From Ampelocalamus luodianensis (Eukaryota > Streptophyta > Magnoliopsida > Poales > Poaceae), in the NCBI GenBank assembly GCA_036346255.1, contig CM070618.1:78998428-79062427 (forward strand): 64,000 bases of DNA, in the 5' to 3' direction. How positions within the stretch are numbered: position 1 is the first letter of the stretch; each line of letters opens with the position of its first letter. The notes beneath the pieces were generated by a model. That model made no database searches, had not been told where the DNA came from, and worked only from the letters and a program-made list of their open reading frames with translations. Below, piece after piece: positions 23,656-34,381 of this stretch. Both the position numbers and the translations under genes were made by a program.

Positions 23656-23826
23656 ATCACCCAACGGTTGGGCAACTTGGACTGGTCGCCCAACGGTTGC
23701 GCGCTAACTGTCCAAGTCGCCCAATCGTAGGGCGACTACGTGTGGTCGCTTAACGGCTGAACGACTTGGACACTTGGCGCACAACCGTTGGGCGATTAGC
23801 TCAAGTCGCCCAACCGGGGAGCGACT
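23656..23826. repeat. Six-unit palindromic minisatellite with about 30 bp period
   Basis: Imperfect palindromes of the form GTCGCCCAACCGTTGGGCGACT begin at 23656, 23685, 23716, 23745, 23776 and 23805, spacings of 29-31 bp. The cores are separated by about 8-10 bp containing words such as TTGGACTG and CTGTCCAA. The surrounding sequence is AT-rich, so this is a sharp GC-rich island. Confidence 0.9.
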
Positions 23827-24076
23827 GGTGATTATTACTGTAAAAAATGGAGTATTATTTATGTAATTCGTAATAAAATTTGATTATTCAAAAAAAATCT
23901 GTGGTGAAGTATTGCGTTGGGGGTTGAAGCAAAAAAGTTGTGACGACGAGAAGAGATAGAAGACACATGGTTCGGTGGGGCAGCCAGCGTGTGAGGGAAG
24001 ATAAGTTCAAGATAGGTCTTCTATGGTGCATTGATGCATGCGTGAGCAAGGTACTCTAATATCATGTAAACTAATA

Positions 24077-24905
24077 CTCCCTTCATTCCTCAAGAGATGT
24101 CATTAGGATTTTTCACATCAACCAAGAATGCATAGGAAATATCATATCACCATTCTTCAATAGTGTCGGTGATTTATAACCGCTCTTACATATGATTGTT
24201 TGTTTCGATGGGTCTCCTACAATTCAAACTATGCAGAGAGTGACACAGAGATTTTATACAGATTCAGGCCTTCTCCGGAGAGAATAATAACCCTACTCTT
24301 GTTGTACTGTATTGAGAGTATTGAATACAATCAAGGAAAAGACTAATGCTAGATGTCTTGTGCTCCGGATTGCTTGTCCTCTCCTGCCTTCTGACTTCAG
24401 GCCTTATATAGCGTACGAGGAGGTGGCAGCTATCCTAAGCTAAGAGACGTCTCAACGTTCCAAATGATGAACCGCTTGAGGGAAGTTATTGTCAAAGAGA
24501 TAACTCCCCTACATTGCCAGGTAGTTATCGTCAGAGACAGAGAAAAAATGTGCAGTTTATTCCAGAGAACAACTGCACAGATCAACTGCTGTGTGTATTG
24601 AACACAACGTATAAGACTCTCTAATCGACCTTTGTAGGTAACTTTATTGATTATAACTCCCTAATCAACCTTTATAGCCACAAGTCAGCGAGTTTTATTG
24701 ATTATAAGGGTGTTGTAACCAACCTTGTCGTAGGAAGCTCTACGACCACAAGGTGATCGCAGAGAGGCTTACGACTATACCATGGTTGTAGAAAGGCTAC
24801 AACGAAAAAAAAATGGTACAAAATTATCTCGAAATTGTAGAATGACATGTAATTGGGAAAAAAAGTTTGAAAGCTAGAATGATATGTATTTGGGAACGGA
24901 TGGAG
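24077..24905. mobile_element. Stowaway-like element with an internal insertion, 829 bp
   Basis: Ends CTCCCTTCATTCC and, inverted, CTCCATCCGTTCC are flanked by TA on both sides (24075-24076 and 24906-24907), as in Stowaway/Tc1-mariner elements. Subterminal GATGTCATT and GACATG/GATATG words match too. At 829 bp it is long for this family, and the part from about 24168 (TGTCGGTGATTTATAACCG) to about 24780 looks like another inserted element that I cannot classify. Confidence 0.65.
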
Positions 24906-24907
24906 TA

Positions 24908-25552
24908 AGATAATTTGCCACACACGTAATCAACATATTGCTTGAGATTAAATAGAGATACATGTGAATGCATACAATTTGGGAAGAAAGTAACTAATAG
25001 AGTAAAAATAAGGGCATAGAGCTACATGATCTATGCATAATAGAGAGTGATTACTTTTGTAAGAACCTTAACAACTTATTATGCTCAATGTTTTTCTTCC
25101 ATCGAAGCTCATATATACTTCAATTACGTTTCTCATGTTGTATTTTCCTTCCGGCTTCTATTGTCATTTCCAATGTTTAGGATAACTTAAAAAACTAAAT
25201 AGCTTACAAGATACGTAAATATATTCTCAAGCATTTATACAAACTTCAAAACAAATCTAGCTGCGCAAATACTTGGGCCACCCTGCTAGTTAGTATGAAA
25301 CTAAGCCACCCAAGTTATAGGTTCGGGTTGAGTTTGAGTAACTCAACAATAAAAAAGTAAGCCTTTGGTAAGATTTACATCATATTTGTTTTTAGTGATA
25401 TTTCCTTGCCTCTTTTTTCCCGTTCTGTTTCTTTTGCTCATTATCTTTGCATCGCGCTTCACACTCTCATCAGCCTTGTGTTTACAAATTACAGGAATCA
25501 TCTTTAGTAAATTACTATTTGTCTAAATAATAGCAAGGTTATAGATGATATA
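24908..25552. other. Intergenic, nothing recognised
   Basis: AT-rich sequence with no coding or repeat signal I can support. Confidence 0.4.
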
Positions 25553-26197
25553 GGGTCTGTTTGGTATGTCTCTACTTGAAGTTTTTGCAACTCTAACTCC
25601 AGCTTCACTCTTGGATCTACTCCTATGAGAAGTTGGAGTAGTCTAAGGAGGTGTTTGGTTAAAAAGTTGGTTTCAACTCCAAAAATGAGAAGGATCTTTG
25701 TAAAAAGATTGCACTACGATTGTTTTGTGACTTGTAATCTTTTTTTCGTATTGCTTAACTTATAACACATCCAAACAAGAACACATATGAACCTATATGC
25801 CATACAAGTCCATGGAATTCAGCCTTACGATCTTAAAAAACATAGTTAAAAACCTTACCTCGTACACAAAGACAAGAATTTTGCAATACTAGAATCCAAC
25901 TGTCCACAGTTAAGAATTTCAAAATTTGAACCCAGAAAAATGGCACATAGAATTGCAAATCAATAAGCAACTCTCAAACACATCATCATATTTGACAACT
26001 ATTATCCAGTGAGACTTGCATTCATCCAAGAATTAACCAAACAGTGAGCAATAACTAATATTTACCAGCATACTTGGTAGAGTGCTTGTTAGTCGTCAAA
26101 AGTACGGAATTAATTAGACTGCAAAAAATGAAGAGAAGAAAGAAAGAAAGAAACTCCAGTAATCAAGAACAGGGGAGAAACACAAAGCAAGAGCATA

Positions 26198-26764
26198 TTT
26201 AGCCCGTCCTTGTTGCCATCGAACGCATCCCTCAGGACCCTCTCCTCCTCCTCTTCCTCCTCGGCTTCTTTTGCCCCCGCATCCTCCGCACCGCAGCCAT
26301 CGCCCGGCGGCGGGGAGCTGCTACTTCCTTTTCTTGGGGATGGAGTCGTAGAGCTCACAGAATCCATGGATGTCAATGAGGCCATCGTTGTTGGCATCAA
26401 GGGTTGACCCATGTAGGGCTAAGTGGGGGCCTATGCCCCCACTCAATTTTGGCCCGCAATGATATTGGACTAATTCCCACCGTTAATGCCCCCACTGGCC
26501 CAAAACCAGTACATCGGCACATAATGTTATTTAGACTTTCAACTGCATAACTTAACTTGCTTATATACATAGTGTCCCCACTCAATTTTTTTGTCCTGGG
26601 TCCATCCCTGGTTGGCGTCGACTTGCGCCACCATGGCTGAGCCGCTTTAGCGACTCCTCTAGCTCCCCCGCTGTGATGAAACCGTCACCACTGTGGTCAA
26701 ACATCGAGAACATGATCACTAGGTCCACCTCCAGGTCTGACCGGCCCTTCTTTTCCTGCTTCAT
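26198..26764 (-). pseudogene. Captured calmodulin-like protein (EF-hand) gene fragment
   Basis: On the - strand from 26764, FDHSGDGFITAGELEESL is a complete EF-hand loop with its flanking helix. After an inserted MITE the frame resumes as DANNDGLIDIHGFCELYDSI, a second EF-hand whose position-12 glutamate is glycine. Then PKKRK, an acidic run of glutamates, and the start of a third loop (FDGNKDGL) follow in shifted frames. The order matches plant calmodulin-like proteins with an acidic linker. At least one stop, two frame changes and the MITE show it is not functional. Confidence 0.85.
26399..26611. mobile_element. hAT-type MITE (213 bp) inserted in the calmodulin-like fragment
   Basis: Flanks TTGGCATC (26391-26398) and TTGGCGTC (26612-26619) form an 8 bp target duplication with one mismatch. 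Ends are AAGGGTTGACCCATG and, inverted, CCAGGGATGGACCCAGG; inner GGGGGC/CCCCCACTCAATTTT words also repeat inverted. Removing it restores continuity of the second EF-hand (VDAN/NDG). Confidence 0.85.
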
Positions 26765-27444
26765 CTTGGCCCCTCTTCTTGCTCCCCATAGTTCTTGGCT
26801 TCCTCGGCGTCGTGGCCGCCGTCATCACACTTCTTGTTGGTCCATGAGGAGGTAAGGGGGAAGATGTCGCCGAGTCCGAGGAGAAGACGAGGATGTTGGG
26901 GAGGGGACGAGGACACCGGGGATGGAGCCAATCGCCGTCGCCTTTCCTCTCTAGGGTTTTTTCCTTGGTTGAAAATTGGGGATAGGGAGAAAGAGCCGCG
27001 TGTGAAGGTGAACTGGGAAGGGGTGAGAAGGGGTAGTGGAGTGGCAAAATTGTGGGTAATTTCCATCAACTCCCAGGGGCCTTTGGATTTGTTGGTCCAT
27101 AGCTCCCTGCTTGGAGTAAGGTTCCACGCGCTCCCAAAAATTGTACTAGGCGTTGCTCCGCTCCCGGTTGCTCCAACTCTAAAAATTTTGTGGAGCTATA
27201 CCGTTTGGCATGACTCCACCTACTCTAACTAAGAAGTTGGGAGTAAGAGCCATGCGAAACAGGCCCGTAGTATTGTTGTTTCACACTTGGAGAGATGCCT
27301 ATGAAAAATGGAGGTCCTACTATCTAGGTAATGTACTAACTGCCAAGTGTCTGGGCCTCTTAATTATCTACGCATTTCATATTTTCATTATACGTGCTGA
27401 TAATCTCATATCCTACATGTACCAACAACTTATATTATGCTTTT

Positions 27445-27702
27445 GTGCTATATGTCATGTTTGAAGCTGACGTTAAGAATGATTGATCGGTTGGCGCAAG
27501 TTTTGATGGAATGCATTGCCTTGCCAAGTTTGGATAAGTAATATGAAATTATTTTCTTTTAGTTGAGAAACGGGTGCTATATGTCATGTTCGAGGCTAAC
27601 GTTAAGAATGTTCCATTGGTTGATGCAAGATTTGATGGAATGCATTGCCTTGCCAAGTTTGGATAAGTGATCTGAAATTATTTTCTTTGAGTCGATGAAT
27701 AG
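27445..27702 (+). repeat. 129 bp tandem duplication, possibly a coding fragment
   Basis: Units 27445-27573 and 27574-27702 both begin GTGCTATATGTCATGTT and share GATGGAATGCATTGCCTTGC. The second unit is open over about 30 codons (FEANVKNVPLVDARFDGMHC) and the first has a stop. I do not recognise the product. Confidence 0.85.
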
Positions 27703-27945
27703 TCATGTAGGTAGCCATCGCATTATGCAGTAGCTCCTTCAGAAATGGAACTTCTACTAGTGGTAGCTTTGAAATTTGCCATAATCAACACCTTAACAAC
27801 TTGCCATTAATAATTATACTTGGATGAGATCTTGCTAGTTGTACAACTAGAAAGATATTGTACAACTGCTTTTTTTTAGTTTTTTTTGTAACATGGAACA
27901 AAATCAACATTACACTGTTTTTTGAGTTTGTTACTACAATCTGTA

Positions 27946-28202
27946 CTCCCTCCGTTTCAGAAAATTTGGCCCTTTTTACTTTGACAAGTCAAACTGGTAA
28001 TCCTTTATCATAATATTTTTCAAAATATTTAGATTGGTCATATTAAAAGGGTGTCGTTAGATTTGTCATAAGAAAAACATTCATAATATTATACTTCTAT
28101 AATATTTTATAAATATATTAGTATAAAATTAAGAGTCAAAGTTTAACTTTGGAGACCATGAAAAGTAAAAAAAGGCCAAATATTCTGGAACAGAGAGGGT
28201 GC
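27946..28202. mobile_element. Stowaway MITE
   Basis: It begins with the hallmark CTCCCTCCGTTTCAG after TA and ends with the inverted form (CTGGAACAGAGAGGG). Subterminal AATTTGGCC and GGCCAAATATT words are inverted copies. Length is about 257 bp. The right TA duplication is degraded. Confidence 0.85.
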
Positions 28203-28341
28203 ATAGCCAGAAATATGTTGGCCAATTGGTGATGTGTGGGTAAACTAGGAGGAGTTGAAGCAATATTTCCATAGGTCACGGAGAATGATGTGGAGGAACC
28301 AAAAACTCAATGAAATTGGTACCATTGTAGTGAGTATGGCT

Positions 28342-28618
28342 TAGAGTTGTTCAAACGCTGGACCGGGCCAGGTTTGGAAAGCCCAGTCTCAAACGAAATT
28401 TGAATTTTTGATTAAAATAGATTATTTTAATCCTTTTTTGGAATTAAAAAATAATATTTAATTTATTTTCAAATTTTAAAAAATAGATTTTCAATTTTTT
28501 TAAACTTGATTTTTCCAGGATTTCGGGCTTCTGAGCTGGGATTTCAGGCCAAAAATCCAGTCCCAAGCTTGGCCCGGACAGTGTCGGGCTCAAGCAGGGT
28601 CGCTCGTGAACAGGTCTA
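28342..28618. mobile_element. hAT-type MITE, 277 bp, with perfect 8 bp target duplication
   Basis: GTATGGCT flanks both sides (28334-28341 and 28619-28626). Ends are TAGAGTTGTTCAAACGCTGG and, inverted, TAGACCTGTTCACGAGCGAC. The interior has GGCCCGG/CCGGGCC words and an AT-rich core. Confidence 0.9.
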
Positions 28619-28626
28619 GTATGGCT

Positions 28627-29045
28627 CGAACACTGTAGATCATTCTTCTATGTATTGCCTTCTAATTCTTTAGCTCATGTCAGAATTCTGTCAAATTCTG
28701 GTATGGGCCTACTTCGAATGTACTTACTAAAATAATGAGGATGCATACCAATGCACATGACTACACATTTCATTGGGCATTTGGGCTGATTCCTGAACTA
28801 ATGTTTTGATTCTTGCTTACCGTCTTTTTACCTTCAGACAAATATAAAAAATATGGATGGATCCCGGGAGGTAGAGAGGGCAATGAATCCTACAGGTCTA
28901 TTTGGCATGGCTGTAGCTTTTTTGAAAAGCGGCTTGAACAGCTGTAGCGTTGGTGAAGAGATTTGGTGTCTGAATTTTAGGTAGGCTGGCTGCAGCTTCT
29001 GAGATGAAAAATGTTTGAAATACCCCTGAGGCAAATGATAACTTG
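28627..29045. other. Intergenic, nothing recognised
   Basis: No gene or element ends that I can support. Confidence 0.4.
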
Positions 29046-29262
29046 TTTGATGTCGTTTAACGGCAATTAATGCAATTGACGGCAATTGATGAAATTTAAC
29101 AATAATTAACAACAATTAACGACGATTGCTGACAATTAACGTAATTGACGACAACACAATTGAGGACAACTAACGCAATTAACGACAACTACCTCAATTA
29201 ACGACAATTAACACAATTGACTGGAATTAACGCAACAGACATCAATTAATGACAATTAATGC
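29046..29262. repeat. Degenerate minisatellite with unit near ACGACAATTAA
   Basis: About eighteen degenerate units of 11-13 bp (AACGACAATTA, AACGCAATTA, GACGGCAATTG and similar) run in tandem over some 215 bp. Confidence 0.85.
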
Positions 29263-29617
29263 ATGTTGTCAATGTGTGGCTTTGTTCGCTATAGTTTGCA
29301 ACTCAATATCGTGTTGAAGTTTGCACTTGCCAAAAAAGTATATTTGGGAAGATGGTTAGAGCATATGGGTTTTGCCATAACACATATGAACAGATTGATC
29401 TATCCAAGTGAAAAGACGACCTCTATGATACCGATAAGCTTCAGAATTCAAAATGGCGATACTGATGCAAAGATCAGGTACAATTAAAGTTGATTGTCCG
29501 CTTTTACCAAGAAGCTGCTGGTGTAGAGCTCTTTGACGAACCTCTAGGGCAGCTCAAATTCCATGATTTAGTGTACGTAAACACTGGTACGATCGTCGGC
29601 TCTTTTGTTAGATTTTT

Positions 29618-32600
29618 ATGCATCCTGAAAGACAATGTCTATGCGATGGTACGATAGGGATTAAGCTGGCTCACTTTTGTAAGTCACGATATCTTGACAA
29701 TGTCGTGGAACCGAGATCGGCGTTGAATGCTGAAGCCAGCGTCGATGTTGTTGTCGATGACGGTGAGATCCAAGTTCTGTTTTCGCAGGTTCATCGGGTT
29801 GTTATCACCGCGATTGGATCAAGGTTTTGGCGGTTGCAAGAGGATGATTCTTCCAACAACGAAGAGATTATCTTAGCGGAAGTGGCGGATGAATCGCAGG
29901 CAGAGAATCGGCGTTTTGCTCCTCCTGACAACATCCCAAAATCTTCACAAGGTAAAGGCGTTCAAGCCTCTATCTCATCTAGCTTTCGCAGATCATTGCA
30001 GGTCGGGGGTCAGGGGAGCACTGGCCAAGGTTCTTCTTCGAAGTTGCCAAGCAATTTACTCTTTGATGAGGACATTACTGCGGGGTACTCTACGTCAGAG
30101 CTTCGCACAGTGAGGTTTTCGCTAGGCCGGTGCAAGCAGACTGATGGGGTTGGTCGGCCATGGCAGGGGCCTCTACCACCTCCTGGATGTCACCTCCGGT
30201 GATGGTGGGAGATGTTGTTGATCAAGCTCGCCGGAGTCAAAGGTCCAGGCCGGTAGACCGTGCTAACTTAGCGGCGGTTCATCCGGATCTTATGTCAGTT
30301 CAAATTTCAAATGACACGGCATTTACGCAGGAGCCAGATCAGCCGGTTTTATTGCCGCTTCAAATGATAAATGGCACGACATCTTTGCAGCAGCCCCATG
30401 CTTTTCATGCATTGAACGGGTTAGTGGCTAATGGGCCGGGCCAGCCGATGGCATGCTTGCCTGTTCGGTCGGATCAAACAGCCACGAGAGGCTTGCTTTG
30501 GATGAGAAAAGTGTTTCAGCACAACTGGAATAGGAACCGTCCAAAACCTAAAAAAACTTAGTGGCGGCTGGTCAGGGACATTAGCCGGAGACCAAGATCG
30601 TTTGCTGAAGTTGTTCGTCATCGCAGTCCCATGGACTTTGGTCGGGGACTTGTCGGCGGTCCGAGTAGAAATCAGCAACTGCCTGGAAATGCAAACGCTG
30701 CTTGTTTTTCTATCAATGGTAGTGTTACTGGTTAGGAGGCAGGCCCTGGTGGTGTTTTAAGCAGGCCAGGAAGAGTTGCTCGGCTGCCCTCGGTCGGTTC
30801 CAAAGGGAATCATTGCCTGAACAGTGGGGGATCTGCTTTTGGCTACCCGACTGTTGGAGTTGCGGTCAGGGAGGAGAACCGAGTTTGAAGAAGTTAGCTG
30901 ATGGAGGCAGCGGCAGTCATCTCCTAGGCGACGTTCGTGTTGATGGTGATATACCCACTACTAACAGCGGTGGTGGTTTTTCTTCAGTCATTGAAAAGGG
31001 TGTGGTTAGTCATGCTGGGTTTGGTGAAGCTATTGGTGGGCAGGAAGTTGGCCGATGCTTCGGGGCTTCTTCGCAGTGGCAGGTTAGGCCGCCCACTATT
31101 GGTCGTGGCAGGTTAGGCCGCCCACCATTGGTCGTGGGGGGTACGGAGGCAGCTTTAGAGGGCGAGAACGGGGCCAGTTCGATGGGGGGCAATCACATAT
31201 TCACCGGTTCCCCAGGAGACGATTCAAAATTAATCTATTTTCGGTGCAACGGGAAGGGGCATGGAATTGTCAATTGCAAAGTTATCTTATTGTGTGATAT
31301 TTGTGAGGGCAATGACCATTTAGCAAATAAGTGTTTGTTATTGCTGAAACCGAGACCTATTGCTAATCTGCATGGTTTCGGTGCTGATGGGTTGGGGTTT
31401 TATCATATTCCAACCGCTGGGACGAAGAAATTGAAGAAAGAAAATAATAAGACGGGGATTGTTCGGATCTCAAGTGATTTGCTGACTGAAGATCTTCTAG
31501 TCGCTGAGCTGCGAAGGCTAATACCAGTGAATTGGCATCCTAAAGTGGAGATTCAGGGGGACAATGTGTTTTTGGTTCACTTTCAAACAAGGCTTGATAT
31601 GCTTTGTATGGTGGCTATTGGTGATGTGCATGTGAAGGAACCGAAGGTGGTGTTGAATTTCGCGGAATGGAATTTAAAGCCGTGTCTAAGTACTAATTGC
31701 AGAAGGTATGGGTTCAGGTTTTAGGAGTACCTTTTGAAGTACGTGATTTTTTGAGCCTTTGTGCTATAGGATCAATCATTGGCTTAAGCCTTGAGAGTGG
31801 ACATGGAAAAGGTCCGTAAGAACGATGTGGTCCGCATGCTGGTGGGCGTACTAGATATAGATGCCATACCTTCCAGTGTTGAAATTGTGGTGGGTGAATG
31901 CGTTTATGATATTTTTTTTCAAGTTGAAGACTCTGTGATGGATAGTGTTGACGAAGAAAATATTCAGACCAAAGATCATGAAGGGGAAGATAAATCAAGC
32001 AAAGGCAAAGATGTTGTTATGGATGATAGAGATGCTAAGAGACCGAAGAATAATTCTAATGTTAGATCAAGTGCTCTTGAGAACCGCAAGGGACAATCTA
32101 CATCAAATGCTATGGGGGCTACTTTGGGACTGACTGTTTCAGATACCATTTGGGTTACACCGAGGGCGGTTACAAAGGACTGCGACAAGGTGGCACAAGA
32201 TGGTGATAAGTGCGGTTTGAACTTCCAGGGGGAGAATGCGGTGGTAAACCTGGCCGGTTCATCCTCTTTTCAGATGACCGGTGTTGAGGTCGAATTGGAG
32301 GGGCACTTCTTGGCGGCTGGAAAGGACAGTGTCCTGGGTCAGCTGATTTGTTCTTCTTCTGTGGTTCTGGGAGATGAAACCTTGTCTGATGGTGGAGATG
32401 CATTGCTAGTGGCAGCCGGAAGGCCTTTGACTACAATGGATGACTCTGCCCTTGAGAACAAGGACTCTGTAGGGACAGCTTTTGTCGGTTCGGTGGCTGA
32501 GAAGTTAATTACTACATGGGTTGGTGTGGATAGTAGTAAATCGGCTGGGGTAGAAATCAGTATTGCAACAATTGAATCAGATGCAAGGGATGGCTACTTG

Positions 32601-33554
32601 GGTGCGGTCGGGCGTGAGAAGGCCCAGGTGGAGTCGACTGCTATGGTGGTTAGTCCCCTGGAGAACAACACCCAGTTGGTTGATTCAAAGCAGGATGTCC
32701 CGGGTAGTGGGTCGACCCAGGAGCAGGCTTTGGAGGCGACAGAGGTGTTGGGCGACGTAGTGCAGGAGGTCCCTCTTGCAGTGTCACCACAGGAGCTTTT
32801 GGCCAACAACCCACTGGACTTGGTCTCGGGCGCTGCTGATTGTATTGACTCATTGGCAAGACAAGGAAGGACTGAGGAAGCAATAATTGACAAGTCCATT
32901 AAACAGTCCCACGTTGGTCAGAATTACTTGGCACAGGACTCTGGGTGTGACAAAGCCCATACCACTGTCAGCATGAAGGTTTCTCTTCTTTCGACTCCGG
33001 ATTGGACAAGAACAGCAAGGTGGGCTTTAGTTGTCCCACAACCGATGGGATTATTCGGTTACCATTGATCCGCAAGGAGGATACGGTGGAACCTCGACAA
33101 AGTGAGCGTATTAAGAAGCAACAATCTGGTGATGGTGACTTGGTTCAAAAGGCTATACAGTGTGCAAAAGTGCGAAACCTTGAAGTTGATTCAAGCAATC
33201 CAAGTAAGTCTGGTAATAAATATTTCATTTGTGTCTTTTTCTGATGAGCAAATTGTTGAAAAAATTGCTAGCATTGGCATTTCATTAGGAGTTGATAGTT
33301 CTGAGATTGGGAGTTCAATTAACAATCTTAAGACTATTGAGCTAGGACGATTAAAAAATAAAGAAATAGTAGAAGTAGAAAACCTTGTGGATGAAAATCT
33401 TGATTGTAATGATTTATCTACCTTTAGTCACTTTTGCAATGATTTAGATGGTAATTTGGAGGATGACCAATCTAATTTCACATTAGCGACATATAAAAAG
33501 AGGTCGAAAAAGAAGAATTTCCATAATAGGCCAATTAAATTAAAGTTAAAATGA
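29618..33554 (+). pseudogene. LINE ORF1 (gag-like, zinc knuckle), frameshifted
   Basis: Frames at 29618-30202, 30160-30720, 30813-31724, 31791-33068 and 33102-33554 read as pieces of one long ORF1. Visible parts are an N-terminal acidic/Ser-rich segment, RSFAEVVRHR, tandem knuckles CNGKGHGIVNC and CDICEGNDHLANKC, and a DUF4283-like core (FLVHFQTRLDMLCMVAIGDV, then KVWVQVLGVPFEV after a frameshift near 31700). A long acidic, low-complexity C-terminus follows. A 29 bp duplication lies at 31081-31138. The final frame stops at 33552-33554. Confidence 0.8.
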
Positions 33555-34381
33555 AAGGTCTTTTTTGGAATAGCAGAGGTGTGGGAGACTTGGCTAAGCA
33601 TCGTTATATTTGTGATTTGGTTAAGGAATAACATTTAGATTTTGTGGCCATTCTGGAAATGGTAAAAAGGACTTTTCAGTGGCTTGTCTTAACCATTTTT
33701 GTGGTGGGCGGGATTTTTTGTGGCATTTTTCTCCCGCACAAGGTCGGTCGGGGGGGTATCCTCTTAGGGGTGGATTCTCGGGTTTTCGATATTGGCTCTA
33801 TCGATGCTGGTGATTTTTATGTTAAGTTTCATCTAAAAACAGAGAGGATGATTTCCAATGGGTTCTTGTGGCTATTTACGGTGCAGCTCAAACTCAATTC
33901 AAGGAAAAGTTCCTCGCTGAACTAGTTCACGCCTGTAAGAAAGAATCTCTTCCTATTTTAATTAGAGGAGATTTTAATATCATCAGGCATTTAGATGAAA
34001 AAAAATAATGATAATTTTGAGTATAGGTGGCCTTTCTTGTTTAACGCTATGATTAATAACTTGGATCTACGAGAAATAGCTTTATCAGGTAGACAATATA
34101 CTTGGGTCAATTCTTTAGATAATTCAACCTTTGAAAAGCTAGATAGAGTCTTAATGAATATAGATTGGGAGTATAAATTTCCCTTTGTCACAGTTAATGC
34201 GCTTGAAAGGTCTTTATCGGATCATACGTCCTTGCTTTTAAATACGAAAGCGACTTCTTTTGGAGGAAGTCAGCCGTTATTTAAATTTGAATTAGGTTGG
34301 TTGTGTAGGGATGGGTTTAGGGAGATGGTGGCCGATGTGTGGAAAAAAAATACTAGAGGCCATTCTGTTTTACAAATTTGG
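32803..34381 (+). repeat. First copy of a 1579 bp tandem duplication within the LINE
   Basis: The sequence starting CCAACAACCCACTGGAC at 32803 starts again at 34382. It covers the end of ORF1 and the start of the endonuclease. The join carries TTTGG, which is also at both parental sites (32798-32802 and 39570-39574), so the duplication has 5 bp of microhomology. Confidence 0.95.
33551..34381 (+). pseudogene. LINE ORF2 endonuclease, first copy (truncated by the duplication join)
   Basis: ORF2 starts MKGLFWNSRGVGD at ATG 33551, overlapping the ORF1 stop as ATGA. Endonuclease motifs include LDFVAILE, a GGILLGVDSR segment, GDFNII (here RGDFNII) and SDHTSLLL near the C-terminus (SDH motif of the EEP fold). 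A stop at 33629 and two compensating single-base indels relative to the second copy break the frame. Confidence 0.85.

Larger units (their letters stand above)
25553..27266. mobile_element. Gene-capturing TIR element carrying a calmodulin-like fragment
   Basis: Ends GGGTCTGTTTGGTATG and, inverted, GGGCCTGTTTCGCATG match at 13 of 16 positions, with GGAGTTGGAG/CTCCAACTC-type subterminal words on both sides. Inside is a host-derived EF-hand gene fragment rather than a transposase. The target duplication is unclear, so the superfamily is not assigned. Confidence 0.6.

Noticed and set aside
23656..23826. CRISPR-like array (palindromic repeats with short spacers)
   Set aside because: The genome is a plant, spacers are only about 8-10 bp, the repeats are divergent and no cas-like gene is near. 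It is a palindromic minisatellite.
24168..24780. Possible solo LTR starting TGTCGGTGATT inside the Stowaway-like element
   Set aside because: I found no matching CA end or 5 bp target duplication, so it is mentioned only as an unclassified insertion.
25643..26055. Possible second Tourist-like MITE (GGAGGTGTTTGGTTAA ... AACCAAACAGTG)
   Set aside because: The ends match only weakly and the TAA flanks could be chance in AT-rich DNA; it is not separable from the larger TIR element.
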